Source: Lantana camara (taxonomy: Eukaryota; Streptophyta; Magnoliopsida; Lamiales; Verbenaceae). Taken from it: a stretch of 64,000 nt of DNA. The stretch spans positions 34,071,001-34,135,000 of the forward strand of contig CM074855.1 of the NCBI GenBank assembly GCA_037501455.1. The letters are read 5' to 3'. Below the pieces are notes generated by a model. That model searched no databases. It saw nothing but the letters and a program-made list of their open reading frames with translations, and was not told the origin of the DNA. How positions within the stretch are numbered: position 1 is the stretch's first letter; each line of letters starts with the position of its first letter. This document shows positions 12,546 to 25,862 of this stretch, in pieces. The position numbers and the translations under genes were made by a program.

Positions 12546-13655
12546 ATGCCTCCACGCAGACACCGTGAGAGATCTCCCGGACATCGTCGTCATCATGATC
12601 GATCTCCTACGCCTCCACCCCAACCACAAGCACTACCGATGGATATGGGGAATTTCATGGAAGCCATTTTCAACTATGTAGAGCATAGGAGGGCTTAAGC
12701 TCACCCACCACAACAGGCAGAACAACAAGCTCCTCCACTAAACCATAACAATAGAGATCCTCATGGGGTGTTTCTGAGCTACAACCCCCCTCGATTTTCT
12801 GGTTCTATCGACGATTCGGTCTCAGAGGGTTGGTTGATTCGACTAGAGAGGATACCTGGAGTCCGACAGTCTACTACGCAAGGGATGGAAATCAAAAAGA
12901 AGGATCCGGGTTTTAGAGCTCCAATGGGAAGAGGTTCCGGATCGAATTCGGGAAAGAGGCCGATGATGCAAGCTAGTCCTCCTCCTAAGGTTCCGTTTAA
13001 GAAGCCAAGAATGGGAGGACCAACTCCACCGGTTCCAAAAGCTTTGCCTGCACCAATGAGGGATCGACAAGGTTCGAGTGAAGCCCGATTCTCCAAGCCA
13101 CCATGCACATATTGTGGAGGGCCAACTCACAACTATCACAAATGCTGGAAGAGGTTGGGTTTATGCCTCATATGTGGAAAAGGCGACCATATGGCGGATG
13201 CTTGTCCCTATAAAGACCCGGGATATCAAAGACGAGTTCAAAGGCCAATGATCCCGGCTCGTGCTTACGCTATCGAAGGTGAGGAGCAAGATGCAGAGAT
13301 CGATCCCACAGCTGTGGTAGAAGGTACCCTATGCATACATAACATGAGCATTCATGCACTCTTTGATTCGAGTGCCACGCATTCCTTTATTTCTTGTGAC
13401 TTAGTTGCTATTCTGTGCTTGCTTGTTATTTGCTTTTCCTTCTGTTGTTTGGTGAGTTCGCCACTGGATGGTAGTCTTCAGACAGATCAGTGGATTCGGG
13501 AGTGTTCAGTTTTGATTGAAGGAAAGAATATCCGGCTGATTTGGAAGAGTTTAAGGATTCAATTAGAGGTATTACTTAAAGTTGGATATATACGGCCAAG
13601 ATCGTCCCATTGGGGTGCTCCGGCTGCTTTGTGGTATTTGGATAAGTTGTGGTAA
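12546..13655 (+). pseudogene. Element 3 gag and protease remnant joined to an RT fragment
   Basis: Gag starts at ATG 12546 (MPPRRHRERSPGHRRHH, close to the element 1 start) and stops at 12696-12698. From 12768 the frame has the first residues of the gag core (YNPPRFSGSIDDS), then skips most of it to a basic linker and two CCHC knuckles (CTYCGGPTHNYHKC and CLICGKGDHMADAC). Protease follows with LFDSSATHSFIS, where the catalytic glycine is replaced. Most of the protease C-lobe is deleted and the frame joins an RT start (LLKVGYIRPRSSHWGAP), which then jumps to LDK, the residues just before the catalytic loop. At least three deletions are therefore present. Confidence 0.88.
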
Positions 13656-14232
13656 TCTTCATCGATGACATCTTAGTTTATTCGAGAACTCCGGAGGATT
13701 ATGCCAGGCATCTCAGGATTGTGTTGGATACCTTAAGAGAGCATCGGATTGTATGCTAGGTTTAGCAAAGGCGAGTTTTGGATTGATCGGGTAGCATTTC
13801 TGGGTCATATTATTTCAAGGAAAGGTATGGAGGTAGACCCTTATAAGATTTAGCCGGTTATTCAATGGCAAAGCCCGAAAATGTTTTAGAAGTAAGGAGT
13901 TTCTGGGGTTTGGCAGATTACTATCGAAGATTTGTACAGGATTTTCGAAGATTAGAGCTCCTTTAACCCGAGTGACTAAGAAGGTGGTTAAGTTTGAGTG
14001 GGACGAGGCATGTGAGGATAGCTTTCAACTTGTAAAGGAAAGTTGACCACCGCTCCTGTATTAGCACTTCCCGAAGGTACAGAAAGATATATGGTTTATA
14101 CGGACGCCTCAAAAGGAAGGTTTGGAATGTGTGTCGATGCAAAATGGAAGAGTAATCGCTTATGCCTAAAGGAAATTGAAAGAGCATGAACAGAATTACC
14201 CACTCATGATTTGGAATCAGCGGCAGTGATCT
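13640..14232 (+). pseudogene. Element 3 RT palm end to RNase H, shattered
   Basis: In shifting frames one can read [12 protein letters not shown] (around 13650), the thumb region, an FLGLADYYRRF-like stretch near 13910-13930, and RNase H pieces (TDAS near 14102 and THDLES near 14200). The start of the catalytic loop is one base short, giving a frameshift at about 13647. Several further stops and indels occur. The RT fingers and half of the palm are missing altogether. Confidence 0.8.
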
Positions 14233-15951
14233 TTGCTTTGGGTAAGTAGAGACACTATTTTTATGGAATTTCGTTCGAGGTCTTCTCCGATCACAAGAGT
14301 CTCCAATACTTATTCTTTGGCGGATTATGAGTGTACAATCCGATACCATTCCGACAAAGCTAATTTGGTCGTGAATGCACTTAGTAGGAAAACTAGTGTG
14401 TCCAATGTGAAAGTGGAAATTGGAGATGAGAATGAGTTGTTCAGACTGAGGACTAGTATTCGGAATATTACGGTTCGACCAGATCTTAAACAGAGGTTAT
14501 TTGATGCTCAGAGGATTGATCCCGAGGTTCAGAAATTAGCTGGGAAAGCTCGAGCTGATTCAGGATGTCCGTTTGGGTTTGATGATACGGGACTTCTAAG
14601 ATTCAAGAATAGAGTCGTTGTCCCGGAAGAATTAAACAGGATTATTCTTGAGGAAGCCCATCAGTCAGGGTATTAGATACATCCCGGAGGGAACAAGAGG
14701 TATAAGGATCTTAAGCGAATTTTGTTGGTGGAATGGATGAGAACGGGATGTTATCAACTTTGTGAAACACTGCATGACTTGTCCAGCGGTTAAGGCGGAA
14801 CATCAAAAGCCATCAGGGCTACTTCGATCATTGCCTATCCCGGATAGGAAATGGGAACAGATAGCTATGGATTTTGTTTCAGGATTACCGAAAGTGAGAG
14901 GAGGTTTTGATGGAATTTGGGTTATCGTGGACAGGTTGACGAAATCCGCTCATTTTCTTGCAACCAGAATGTCCGATAAGTGGATAAGTTGGCTAAGAGA
15001 TACAATGATGAGATTATCAGGCTCCATGGTGTACTTGTTAGTATTGTCTCGGATCGGGATCCCAGATTTACTTCAAGGTTATGGCAAGAATTGCAGAAGT
15101 GTTTGGGAACAAGGCTTCAATTCAGCACAGCTCTCCATCCTCAGACCGACGGACAATCAGAAAGGTTAATTAAGTATCTGGAGGATTTGTGAGAGCATGT
15201 GCATTGGACTTCCAGAGTTCGTGGAATGAACAGTTACAGTTAACCGAGTTTGTTTACAACAATAGCTATCAAGCCTCGATTGAAATGGCCCCTTATGAAG
15301 CTCTTTATGGAAGTAAATGTCGATCACCGTTGTTCTTTGACTTGGAGGAATGGAATTGGACCAAGCAAGAAGGGATTAAAAGAGGGGAAAAGAAGGAAAA
15401 ACCCTCTAAGGCTGTACAAGAAGCTATTGATAAGGTCCAGATAATTAGACAACGGATGAAGGCCGCTCAGGATCGACAAAAGAGTTATGCCGATCTTCGG
15501 AGGAAGAATTTGGAGTTTGAGATTGGGATAGGGTTTTCTTAAAGGCTTCCCCACGAAAAGGGTTCTCAAGGATTGGACGGGGAGGAAAGTTAAACCCTTG
15601 GTATATGGGACCATATGAGATTTTTGAAGAAGATTGGGGATACGGCCTATCGATTGGACTTGCCTCCGAATTTGACTGGAATTCATAACGTGTTTCACGT
15701 CACACTTGCTCCGAAAGTATTTTCGAGATGAGTCCGAGGTTTTACCTGTTGAAGAAGTGGAATTAGGACCGGATCTCACCTTCGTTCAGAAGCCGATTAA
15801 GATATTGGATCGAAAATTTTAGGAACTTCGGAAACGGTGTATTCCACTAGTCAAGGTTCTCTGGAGAAGTGATAAAACCGAAGAGGCTACGTGGGAGACG
15901 GAGGATAAGATGAAAAGGTTTCACCCCGAGTTGTTTCCGAGCGAGCAATGA
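14233..15951 (+). pseudogene. Element 3 integrase with chromodomain-like tail
   Basis: This covers the end of RNase H, the zinc-binding region (EEAHQSGY, then a stop, HPGGNK, and HCMTCPAVKAEH), and the DDE core split over two frames: MDFVSGLP near 14870, VSDRDPRF near 15050 and GQSERL near 15150. The C-terminal domain follows, broken at 15184-15189 and near 15541, and ends with the chromodomain-like VKVLWRSDKTEEATWETEDK and TGA at 15949-15951. It is better preserved than the gag and RT parts, but stops and frameshifts rule out a working protein. Confidence 0.88.
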
Positions 15952-15967
15952 ATCCGAGGACGGATTC

Positions 15968-15984
15968 TTTTAAGGGGGAGAGAT
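15968..15984 (+). other. Polypurine tract of element 3
   Basis: TTTTAAGGGGGAGAGAT lies directly before the 3' LTR. Confidence 0.85.
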
Positions 15985-18900
15985 TGTAACGCCCCGACTT
16001 TTCGGACGTAAAGGTAGGACGTATGTGTTTACCTAATTTCGCGAATTAATTATTTTTACGTGTTTTATATTTAATTTTATTATAATTGTTATTATTTTAT
16101 TATATTATAATATTTTATTTTAATATTATTAATCATATATATATATATATATATATTTCGTATTATATGTATATGTATATATGTTTAATTATATTATTAT
16201 TAATTTAATGATTATGCTAATTATATGTTATGTTAATTAATCATGTTTTAATTAATTACTTATTTATATATATTATTATACGTGGAATTAATATGCATGC
16301 ATGGAGAATATTAAATATGTATGCATGCAAATCATAATTATGCATGAGAAATCATATTTATGCATGGGAATATAATTTTTGCATGAATTTTATATTTTTG
16401 CATGGGATTAAAATATTCATGCATGGAGTTTATGGATTGTGCATGGGAATTTTATAATTTGTGCATGAATTGTATGATGGAGGTTGTTCGTTTATTTTGT
16501 GCTTCGTTCTTATATGTTATGATACCGAATTGCCACGATTTTGTAATATGTTGTACATATATGTGTTATGGACATGATTTTATGCTCAATTTATGTTTTT
16601 GAATTCATTTGTTATGTTAACGAATTAAATTTTATTTGAGGAACCAAAACGGGAGCTAATGAGCACTTAGCGTACCCTTGGTTCCGAATTTAATATCTTG
16701 AGCTCGGGAACTCGGATTCGAGTTCCGTCAACTCCGCTGAACTCGTAACGAAAATTCGAGTTTAGTAAACTTAGCCTTATAATTTTCCTAATTCATTTGA
16801 AACTCCGAAATCCAACCGAAAAACGAAACGGCATCCAACGTGACCTTGTTGCACTAATTCAGCCCTAACTTGGCCAAACCACAACCAAATTAACCATGGT
16901 TTGATTCCTTTAAACCCTAACTCAACCACCTATCTAGATATTTCAAGCTTTAACCGAGATAACCCTCTCACCATCCCCAAAAAACTCAGCCAAAGCTACT
17001 GCATCTCCTGCCAGTCCCGTAACCCTTCAACTTTGGAGATTTTGGAGTTCGATTCTCATCCAAACTTCAACCAATCATCAAGGTAAGTTAAGGGTTGTAT
17101 TGTATGATTAATTCTGATAATTTTCATCTTTCCATTCATGATTTTGAGCATGGTTTCTCCATTTCTGGACTGTTTTCCGAAAATAGAGGATTTTGGGCAA
17201 AATGTTGATCCTCTTCGATTCTTTATGGTTTTGATTGATTCCAAGCCTGAGATTAATTGTTTTAACATCCTCATATCAATTATGATCTTTTCTTTCGTGT
17301 TTGTTGAGATAAATATGAGAGATCATTTATGAAATTTTCAGAAAATCCCACAGGTATGTCACGTATGGTAGATGATTTGTTTGAGCTTGTTTGGAACCGA
17401 TTTCCTTGTTGAATATATGATATTTTGCTGCACATTTGATGGACTTTTGTACTTGATTGAAATCGGATTGTTTGAGCTCAAGCATGCCCTGTTTTTTTCG
17501 AGTTTTGGCCCTGTTTTTCCAAATGAGTTCAGCTGTCAATTTGCTGCGTTTCCTTCTCCCTTTTTCTGTCCATTTTAGTAGCTTTGTGGTGTGTGTTCTT
17601 GTTGAGTTTGTGCTGCCTTTTAGACCTTGTTGTGTGGCTTTTGTTGTCTTCGTTCATGTTGGAGATGGTGGCCTTTTCTTGCTCTGTTTTCTGTCAAAAC
17701 AGAGACTGCTGCTGCTGCACGACACGGGCGTGCCGTTTCTGCCCGTTCCAGCGAGGAACGGGGGTGCTGTGTGGACTGGAGCTGCTGTACCGAGACACGG
17801 GGGTGTCTCGGTCCAGGCGGGGAGGGTGACACGGGGGTGTCACCCCGTTTTTCCTGAATTATTTTGCCTGCATCTTCTTCTTCTTCCTCGCGTGAACATT
17901 GTTGCTGCTACTGTTTTGTGGTTGTATGGCTGTATATATATATATATGTATGTCTGTGTTGTGTGTGTGTTGATTGTGTAAAATGTGTGCATGCATGTGT
18001 TGCATGCATGTAAATTATATATAGTATGTAATATGTATATAATATATATGCATGCATGGTAGGGTTGTGTGTGTGTACGTGTAGATATGTATATATTATA
18101 TATATATTGTATATTATTATATATGTTTATTATATATATTATGTATATTTATTATATATTCTAAATATTATTTGATTTAATTTAATTCTTGAAATTAATT
18201 GAATTCTATTTCGCGTATTTATTCTACCGACTATTGATTGAACGTTTTATTTATTTTATTCCTAAATGTAAATATGAATATTATATGTGATATGCTTATT
18301 AATTGAATGTTAGATTAATTGATATGAATTATGAATTTATGAATTTACGAATATTATGAATGTTATGAATTTATGAAATTTATATGAATTTATGAAATTA
18401 TGAATTTATGAGATTATGAATTTGAATAGAATATATGAACGAATGATTTGATTATATGATTTAAATTCTTTAATCGTGCACATGAACATTTTTATAATAC
18501 AACATGATCATTTATGCATTCATGTCATATGCACTTCATTGCCGAGCGTCATATGTGGTCATTAAGTCTCATACCTTTTCTTTTGCACAGATTCGGGTTT
18601 TGTCGGAGACGAGGGCGAGCATTGAGACGCTTGTGCCTTTATTTTGCTTTGGTAAAGGTGGGTTTTTCTTCTATTAGTTAAAACAACCTTATAAATCCCT
18701 TATGTGCAAAGTTTTAAGCCAAAATTAATATATTTATATCAATCGAGTCATTTTGGGTAAATGATTTCAAATGTATGACCCTTTTTAATTGTGAAACCCT
18801 ACCTTATGTTTGGCGAGACACATTTATATATATGCTTATATGGGCCCCGGGACTTAGTATATGTGGCTAACCGAGGAAGCAAGGGCTGACGGGGATCCCA

Positions 18901-19815
18901 TATACTAGTTCCAACCAACTACGGTGATACCGGCCCTCGCTAGGAGTTTTAGCGAGGAATGGGAGCTGAGTGCCTTTGGGGGATTCATGTACCCCCATTG
19001 GCCCATGTAAGAACCGGTGGTCAGGTCTATCTAACTTGTCCACCACCCGGAGGAAGAAGGTGTATATGTATGATTATGATCATTTATGTATGTGCACGAA
19101 AGATATGTATGACAACCACTAATTATGATATGATTACACGAGGAGAAGGTTGGAGATTGTGCACGCTCACTCGCCGAGCTTAAATCCTTATAAACAATTA
19201 GGAATGAATATGAACGTCGTAATCCCGTTGATGTATTCTATTGTTTTAACCACTTGGTAAATTCTTATCAAACTTCACACGGGATTAGGGCTTGCATGTA
19301 TGTGTTTAATTTATGCGATACTATATATCTTATGCCCCGTTTTTATACCCACCAGTCTCTTTTAGACTGAACCCGGTTGTTTTCAGCTGTTTTGTGCAGG
19401 TATAGGAGTGCTAGGCGGGAATACAAGTCGTCTAGGTCTTGCATTTATGTTTAGCACTTCTTTTCAGTATCATATTCATGCTCTTGTTGCTACCTTTGTA
19501 TTTGATCATAGTATAGATTGGAGTGTTATGATTTTGTAGGCCGTGAGTGCCGTTGCATATTCAAATGCTCTTGTGTATCTATTTTTGGAGCCTGGTGGCT
19601 CACTGTATATATGCTATGTAGTTCTTGCTTCCGCATTCTATTTTACTCTGATTTTATGATTCTTGCACTGATTGGTTTAAGGGTTAGTCCCGCCTAGCAT
19701 AGCGTGTGTGTTGTGTCCCCGTTCGCCGTAGATTTGGCACGTGTATGGACTTCCATTTCATATACGGGTCGGGTCTCGGTGCGGGGGATGTGGTACCTTA
19801 CGCTCGGGTGCTACA
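15985..19815 (+). repeat. 3' LTR of element 3
   Basis: This LTR runs from TGTAACGCCCCG to GGGTGCTACA and is nearly identical to 8492-12330. The TA run near 17935 is shorter than its partner. The same TGCATG cluster lies at about 16293-16468 and the palindromes at 17719-17846. Confidence 0.95.
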
Positions 19816-19820
19816 TTCAA

Positions 19821-22107
19821 GAATAGAGTAAATCCTCGCCCGAGATTACAACTAATCAAATTTAACAATTCAATCATTATCAATTCAATCCGTGGCCTGG
19901 CGAGTGAGGGCATTCTCCAACCTTTACTCCAAAAGTGAACAATCATGAGTGTTTCAATTTATTAAATGACCATACAAGTAATTACGTGCAATCAATTAGC
20001 AGTTTTATGAACCCTTTTTCCTCCGGGTGATGGTGGGCTTGCAAGACCCAACCATCCAATCATGGTTTACGTCGGGGAACATGACTCCCACGCACGGGAT
20101 TCCTTCCTCCACCAAACCTCCTGGTGGATTCAGAGGTGATCCCAACATGGTGAGGATAGTGCAAGAGTTACCCGTCGGCCGTTGCTTTCCCGGTTGGCTC
20201 AATACACTACCCTCGGGCCCACAGTGCAATACAATTTACTCGCCAAATCAATCAATCAATCCGTTTCATGAAATTCGTTGAAAATCATTAAGGTTTGAAA
20301 ACTATAGATATATAAATACTTTTTGGCCGAAAACATCACATAGGGTTATAGAGGTTCTATATATCTAGAATTAAACCTCACCTTTACTTTACCAACCAAA
20401 AGAAGCAAGGAAACACCCTAAGGAGCATGCTCCTCGTCACCGGGAATGTGATCTGTATAACAAGGATAAGTGTACGTGAGACTCGACTCGTATGAACCAT
20501 TTAAGACGAACGACAAAGTCATGCGATGTCAATCATGCCTTTACACTCAATAAATATCATGAATGTGCCCAAATTCCCAAATAAAGTATCAAGAAGTATC
20601 AAATAGAAGCATAATTATCAATTAAGTAAGCATATAATTCATATAAGTCACATACGGGAGCCAAGGAAGTGAAAGGAAAGCAAGAATAGAGGTTTTGGTG
20701 AAGTTTGGCAAAAGTTAGGAAAAGTTGACAGTTTTTGGAAACGCACAAGCTGTAGGAAAATGGAAATATCTTTAGTTTTAGAAGTCGGAATTGAGTTTTG
20801 TTTATTGGAAATAAAACTAGACACATAGGGCTTTCCAAGGATATATGGTTCGTTTTCTAGTTCAAAGTGAGGAGAAAATGGCGTAAGCTTGAAGTTGGAT
20901 AAATGCGGTTTGTCGGTAAAGTGGCGACACCCAAAAAAATTGATGATATCTCACAAACGACAAAATATAATGAGGTGATTCCAATTTGAGGTTGTTCTAG
21001 ACTTCAAGATCTTTCCGTGGGTTCAAAAATTAGGTCAATCGGAGTTCAAACGAAATCGCCACGGCCGTGTCAATATTGGCCTGGAAGCTGACACGGCCGT
21101 GTCTGAATAAAAAAATTCCAACTCGAACTTCTAACACGGCCATGTTGAAAATGAACTAAGGTTGGACACAGCCGTGTTGAAGCAAAATTTGGGCAAAAAA
21201 CAGGGGGGTTTGCGGGAAATGGCTCCCAAACCATTCAACACCAAACCAACGCAATTAAATCACTCCAAACTAACATATAACATGTTTATGATCATATATA
21301 TCAATTAAACATCATATAATCCAAGGAAACATGCATCAAATCATGAAGAATCAATCATCAAAACCCTATATAATCTCATGATACCAACTTCTCATATTCT
21401 TCAAGAATTCATGCAAGCTTTGAAGTAAAATGATCGTAAACATGCTCCTAACCATAAATAAACAAGAAGGCTTCACATAATCATCAAACCCTACATCATC
21501 ATGTGTTCAAGAGATCAAAAAAATTCTCATTCTACCTTGAACTAGAAGAAGGAATGGATGAAATGATGAGATGAGGATGACGCATCCAATTATGCAATTA
21601 TCTTCCTTCAATCAAGCTTGAAATTGAGATGAAATCTTCCTCTTCTCTTCTCTTGGTGTTTCTACCGTGTATTTATGTGTGTGTGTGTGTGAATTGTTGA
21701 TGAAAATGAATATATGAAATGTGGGAGAGATAGATATATTCATGCTTCTTTCAAGAATATGCATAAGTCACCCCTTTTTGCAATTAAGTCCCTCCAATAT
21801 TTAAATTAATGCAAACAAGTTCATTCCATGGAAAATGATCGTTTAACTCCAAATCATGTTATGCAATTAAGTCCACATATTTATGAAATGGTCAAGTAAG
21901 GTCACATGGTAACAATTAGGAACGTTATCACTTAGTTCATGTAAATTTCACGTTAAAGATAATTTTATATAAAGGCATAGAAATGTGTTGCATATTGAAA
22001 TGATGAAACTATAAGTAAATGAACGAAATAAATAAAATAAACTCCCAACTCCCGAAGACCCGCACGTAGCCTGCTTACCTGAACTTCCGGAAAATTGGGG
22101 CGTTACA
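19821..22107 (-). repeat. Element 1 5' LTR, right fragment
   Basis: The LTR continues after element 3 and matches 916-3226. It carries the ACACGGCCGTGT palindrome group at about 21056-21180. It ends GGGGCGTTACA at 22107, followed by the GATTT duplication. Confidence 0.95.
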
Positions 22108-22737
22108 GATTTCCTTGAACAATTTCAATTTTATACACAAAATGTATATATGGTAACATTAAAAACATCATGTGGACATCTTCTTAAAATACCAAGAGTC
22201 AATAAACCTTTCAGAGTTCAGCCAGCTGAGAGTGGTGGACGACAGGTATTTGAGAAAATTCCAATACAAATAAATACCATTTCTATAAAATAAATAACTT
22301 AGACTTAATTAAAAAGAAGATAGAAGAAAACTATAATAATAACCCATTAGCTTACTGGAAAGAAAGTCATCCCAAGGCTAAAATAGAATTAACTGAAAAT
22401 GTAATTATAAAAGAAAAACCTATGTTATATATTATTGAAGAAAGATAAGAGTTTAAAAAACAAATAGAAGAATTACTTGATAAAAAACTCATTCGAAAAA
22501 GCTTCAATCCTTTCTCTAGCCCTATTTTATGGTTATGAATGAAGCAGAAAAGAAGAGAATAAAGCTAGAATGGCAATAAATTATAAAAGGTTAAACTATT
22601 TTACTAAAACTGATAGTTATCCTTTGCCAAATAAAGAAGTTATAATAAATCTGGTCAAGAACAAGTCTTTCTATTCTAAATTTGATTGCACTTCAGGATT
22701 TTGGCAAATAAAAATGGAAGAGGATAGTATTCAATAC
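22108..22737 (+). pseudogene. Endogenous pararetrovirus pol: protease end to RT start
   Basis: Viral sequence resumes in the protease frame after GATTT. That frame stops at TAA 22291-22293. A shifted frame from about 22293 reads toward the RT N-terminus (IEELLDKKLIRKS), has an in-frame TAA near 22446, and shifts again near 22535. From 22570 the RT fingers and palm start are readable (INYKRLN, YPLPNKE, KFDCTSGFWQIKM) until element 2 interrupts at 22738. The copy is therefore broken by at least two stops and two frameshifts besides the insertions. These motifs are those of caulimovirid RT rather than of Ty3 elements in this window. Confidence 0.88.
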
Positions 22738-25227
22738 TGTAGCACCCGGAACGCTAGGCAGCCACATCCCCCGCACTATAGTTCAATCCACATATGGAAC
22801 GAGCACCCATACATGAATCAAACCTATAGCGAACGGGGAGACAAAAAAAAAAAAAAAAAAAAAAAAAAAACGATCCTCTAGCTAGGCGGGACGAACCCTC
22901 AAGTAGATACCAACATGCATAACATTAAAACGGAAGCATAAGATACATGCATTTCATCAATAACATCTTCGTGTCCAATATTTAATATATACCATCACTT
23001 TCAAGAACAAGTTATAATGTACATAATTACCAAGATACAAAACCGTATATACCTCACTAATGCACATGAGATGATGTTAGACCCGAAAATAACGACCGAC
23101 TCAATCCCTCCTAGCATGCACCCGACAAACCTGAAAATGTGAGGTGTCAGTCTATGAAAGACTGATTGAGGGGTTTGTAAATATAAGCGTAATTACCATG
23201 CAAGCTATAATCTCGGGTAAGATTTTATAAAAGAGACAATATAAGTTTAAGAATACAATAATTCCTCGCCCGAGATTATAACTATTCCGATTTAACAATA
23301 CAATCAATTCAATTCAATCAATCAGTGGCCCGACGAGTGAGGGAAAATCTCCAACCTTTCTCTGACTGTGTACAATAATTCAATTATTCAATGATTAGGT
23401 GATCAAGCAATCAATTACAGTGCACAATTAGCAATTTCAATAACCCCTTCTTCCTCCGGGTGATGGTGGGATGGCAAGGCCCCACCATCCAATCTCATTG
23501 GGCATAAGGTTCATGAGTCCCTATGCCCCGAACTCCTTTCTCCACTAATCTCCTAGTGGATTCAGGGGTCATCCCAACAAGCTTTCCCGGTTGGCTCATA
23601 CACTAACCCTCTGGCCCACAGTGAACAATACAATATACTCGCCACAATACAGTCAATCAATCAGTCAATCGATACAATTCGATAATTCAATCAATCGGTA
23701 CAATCCGGTAATTCAATTGAAAATCAATAAGGTTTTGGAAAATTATAGATATATTGATACATTTTGGCCGAAAGATCACATAGGGTTGTAAGGGTTCTAT
23801 ATATCTAGAATTTAATCCTCACCTTTACCGACAAAGAAAGTAAGGATACAGATATGGAGCTTGCTCCTCATCAACGGGAAGAAAATCTGTGCAACAAGGA
23901 CAAGTGTTCTTGAGACACGACTCGCATGAACCATTTAAGATGCACGGCAAAGTCATGATCAATATGTCATGCAATAAAAATTAAAGAATGTAAAATAAGA
24001 GCATAATTATCAATTAATCAAGCATATCAATCATAGAAACCACATACGGGAGTCAAGGAAATGAAAGGAATGCACTAAGAGAGGTTTTGACAAAGTTTAG
24101 CAAAAACCGACAATTTTCGAAAACGCACATGCTGTAGAAAAACTAGAATATCTTGAGTTTTAGAATTTAGAATTAATTTTTGTTTATTAGGTATGAAACT
24201 AGACCCATAGACCTTTCCGGTGATATATGGCTCGTATTTTAGTTCAAAGTGAGGAGGAAATGGCGGAAGCTTTAAGTTGGGTGAAAGCAGTTTCCCGACG
24301 AAGTAGCGATACCAAAAAGAATTAATTATATCTCATAAATGAGAGCATATATTGAGTTGATTGAAATTGGAGGTTATTTTAGACTTCAAGAGGTTTCCCT
24401 CTGTTAAAAAATCAGGTCAATCGGAGTTCGTTTGAGGGTGTTGCGGCCATGACAAAATTGTACTGAAAAGCAGTCGCGACCGCGAAGGAAATTGGCCAAT
24501 TTTTCGACTTATTGGTCCCGACCGCGACCAAAAATGGTCGTGGGCGTGGCCCCCAATTCCAGCAGTAGCGAAAGACTTCGGGAAAACAGGTCAAGACTCG
24601 AATTTTGGCTCCCAAGCCTTCCCACATCAAACCAAAACAAGAATTCAACTCAAAACTATCATATAACTTATATATATCAATTAGGCATCAAGCAATCCAT
24701 CAAAAGTTGCTCAAATCATCAATAAATCATCATCCAAACCATATAAATTTCATGACTTCCAACCTTTATCTTATTCAAGAATTTATGCAAATTTTGTAGT
24801 TCAATGATCATGATCATGCTTCTAACTACATATAACTAAGGAATTACTTCAAAATTCTCAAACCCTAACTTCATATATGAACTCAAGAATTCAATTAAAT
24901 TCCCAACTCTACCTTAATCAAAGAAAGAAAGGAGAAATGATGGTATGATGATGATGATGCTTCTAACTTCACAATTCCTCCAAAATCTAGCTTGAAAATG
25001 ATGAAATCCTCTCCTTCTCTTCCTTGGTGTAAAAACCGTGATATAGTGTGTGTGAGTGTGTGTCATTTTGATGAAATGTAATGAATGAAATTGTGGGGGA
25101 TGATTGAGATGATAAAAGTCTTCCAAGAAATGGCATGACAAGGCACAATTTGCACTTAAGTCCCTAAGCTATATAAGTCATGCAATTAGGTATGTATATG
25201 TGTATGTATATAATTAAATGAGTCAAG

Positions 25228-25283
<56 letters not shown>

Positions 25284-25706
25284 TGTATATAATTAAAGTG
25301 GGATGAAAAGTCTTGGCATTAAAACTTATTTGCACATAAACCCTTGCCTCTTAGGAATTTACAAGTTAGAGATGCATCAACTTGGCATGTATGTGAGATG
25401 ATTATATAAACATATTTATATAGCTCTAAAATAATATGATGAAATGGAGTTGAATATATATATACCTGTTATGCTAAACCACTTAAATCCTGCTCGGAGC
25501 ATTAGACACACACCCACGTAATTGAACTCACGAAGTTATAATTTAAATCAAAATTGCAAGTATTCAAATCATGGAAATTAAATAGCGCTAATCCAATGAA
25601 TATGAATCATGCCATAAATTACAAGTTGATAAAATTTCATGTGGACACTTAGTAATATAAATCACAAATATCATGAAATATATAATTTGAAAACTGGGGC
25701 GTTACA
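22738..25706 (-). repeat. Element 2 LTR A (3' LTR)
   Basis: This is the most divergent of the three LTRs. It has a long A-run (about 22843-22870), lacks about 35 bases found in the other two near 23580, and has an expanded AT tract at about 25217-25280. The GC-rich palindrome group is at about 24440-24550. Confidence 0.95.
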
Positions 25707-25769
25707 ATTCTCTCCCCCTTAAGAGGGCCTGGTCCCCAGGTTCAAACTCGAGTTCTTAATTAAAATAGG

Positions 25770-25862
25770 CGGTGATAGAGCCCCGTCTCTCAAAAAGGCA
25801 ACGAGAGAACCCCGTCTCTCAAACAAGAAAGGAGAGAACCCCGTCTCTCAAACAAGCAATAA
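25770..25862. repeat. Triple hairpin repeat beside the polypurine tract (copy 1)
   Basis: Three near-copies of a roughly 30-bp unit each contain CCCCGTCTCTCAAA preceded by GAGA-rich sequence. GAGAGAACCCCGTCTCTC can form a 6-bp stem. The same series occurs in copy 2 at about 32270-32345. Confidence 0.8.

Larger units (their letters stand above)
8492..19815 (+). mobile_element. Element 3: nested non-autonomous chromovirus-type LTR retrotransposon
   Basis: This plus-strand element lies inside the 5' LTR of element 1. Its ends are TGTAACACCCCG and GGGTGCTACA, with target duplication TTCAA at 8487-8491 and 19816-19820. The two LTRs (3839 and 3831 bp) are nearly identical, so insertion is recent, yet the 3.65-kb interior is heavily deleted in gag and RT and full of stops. 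Since a new insertion copies both LTRs from one template, this copy probably moved using proteins supplied by a relative. The leader, knuckle and integrase sequences resemble element 1. Confidence 0.95.
409..22107 (-). mobile_element. Element 1: Ty3/gypsy chromovirus, with element 3 nested inside
   Basis: This complete minus-strand LTR retrotransposon is bounded by TGTAGCACCC on the left and GGGGCGTTACA on the right (plus-strand view). The 5-bp target duplication GATTT is at 404-408 and 22108-22112. Order on the minus strand: 5' LTR (22107-19821 plus 8491-7976), primer site, gag, protease, RT, RNase H, integrase with C-terminal chromodomain-like tail, polypurine tract, 3' LTR (3226-409). Without the nested element it is about 10.4 kb. 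The kilobase-scale LTRs, initiator-Met primer site and chromodomain-like tail fit the Tekay/Del lineage. Several stops and a frameshift make it non-functional. Confidence 0.95.

Noticed and set aside
12779..13139. Minus-strand frames opposite element 3 gag
   Set aside because: They are shadows of the gag and zinc-knuckle coding strand.
25216..25282. CRISPR-like or satellite array
   Set aside because: It is a simple AT microsatellite; no spaced repeats of CRISPR type occur in the window.
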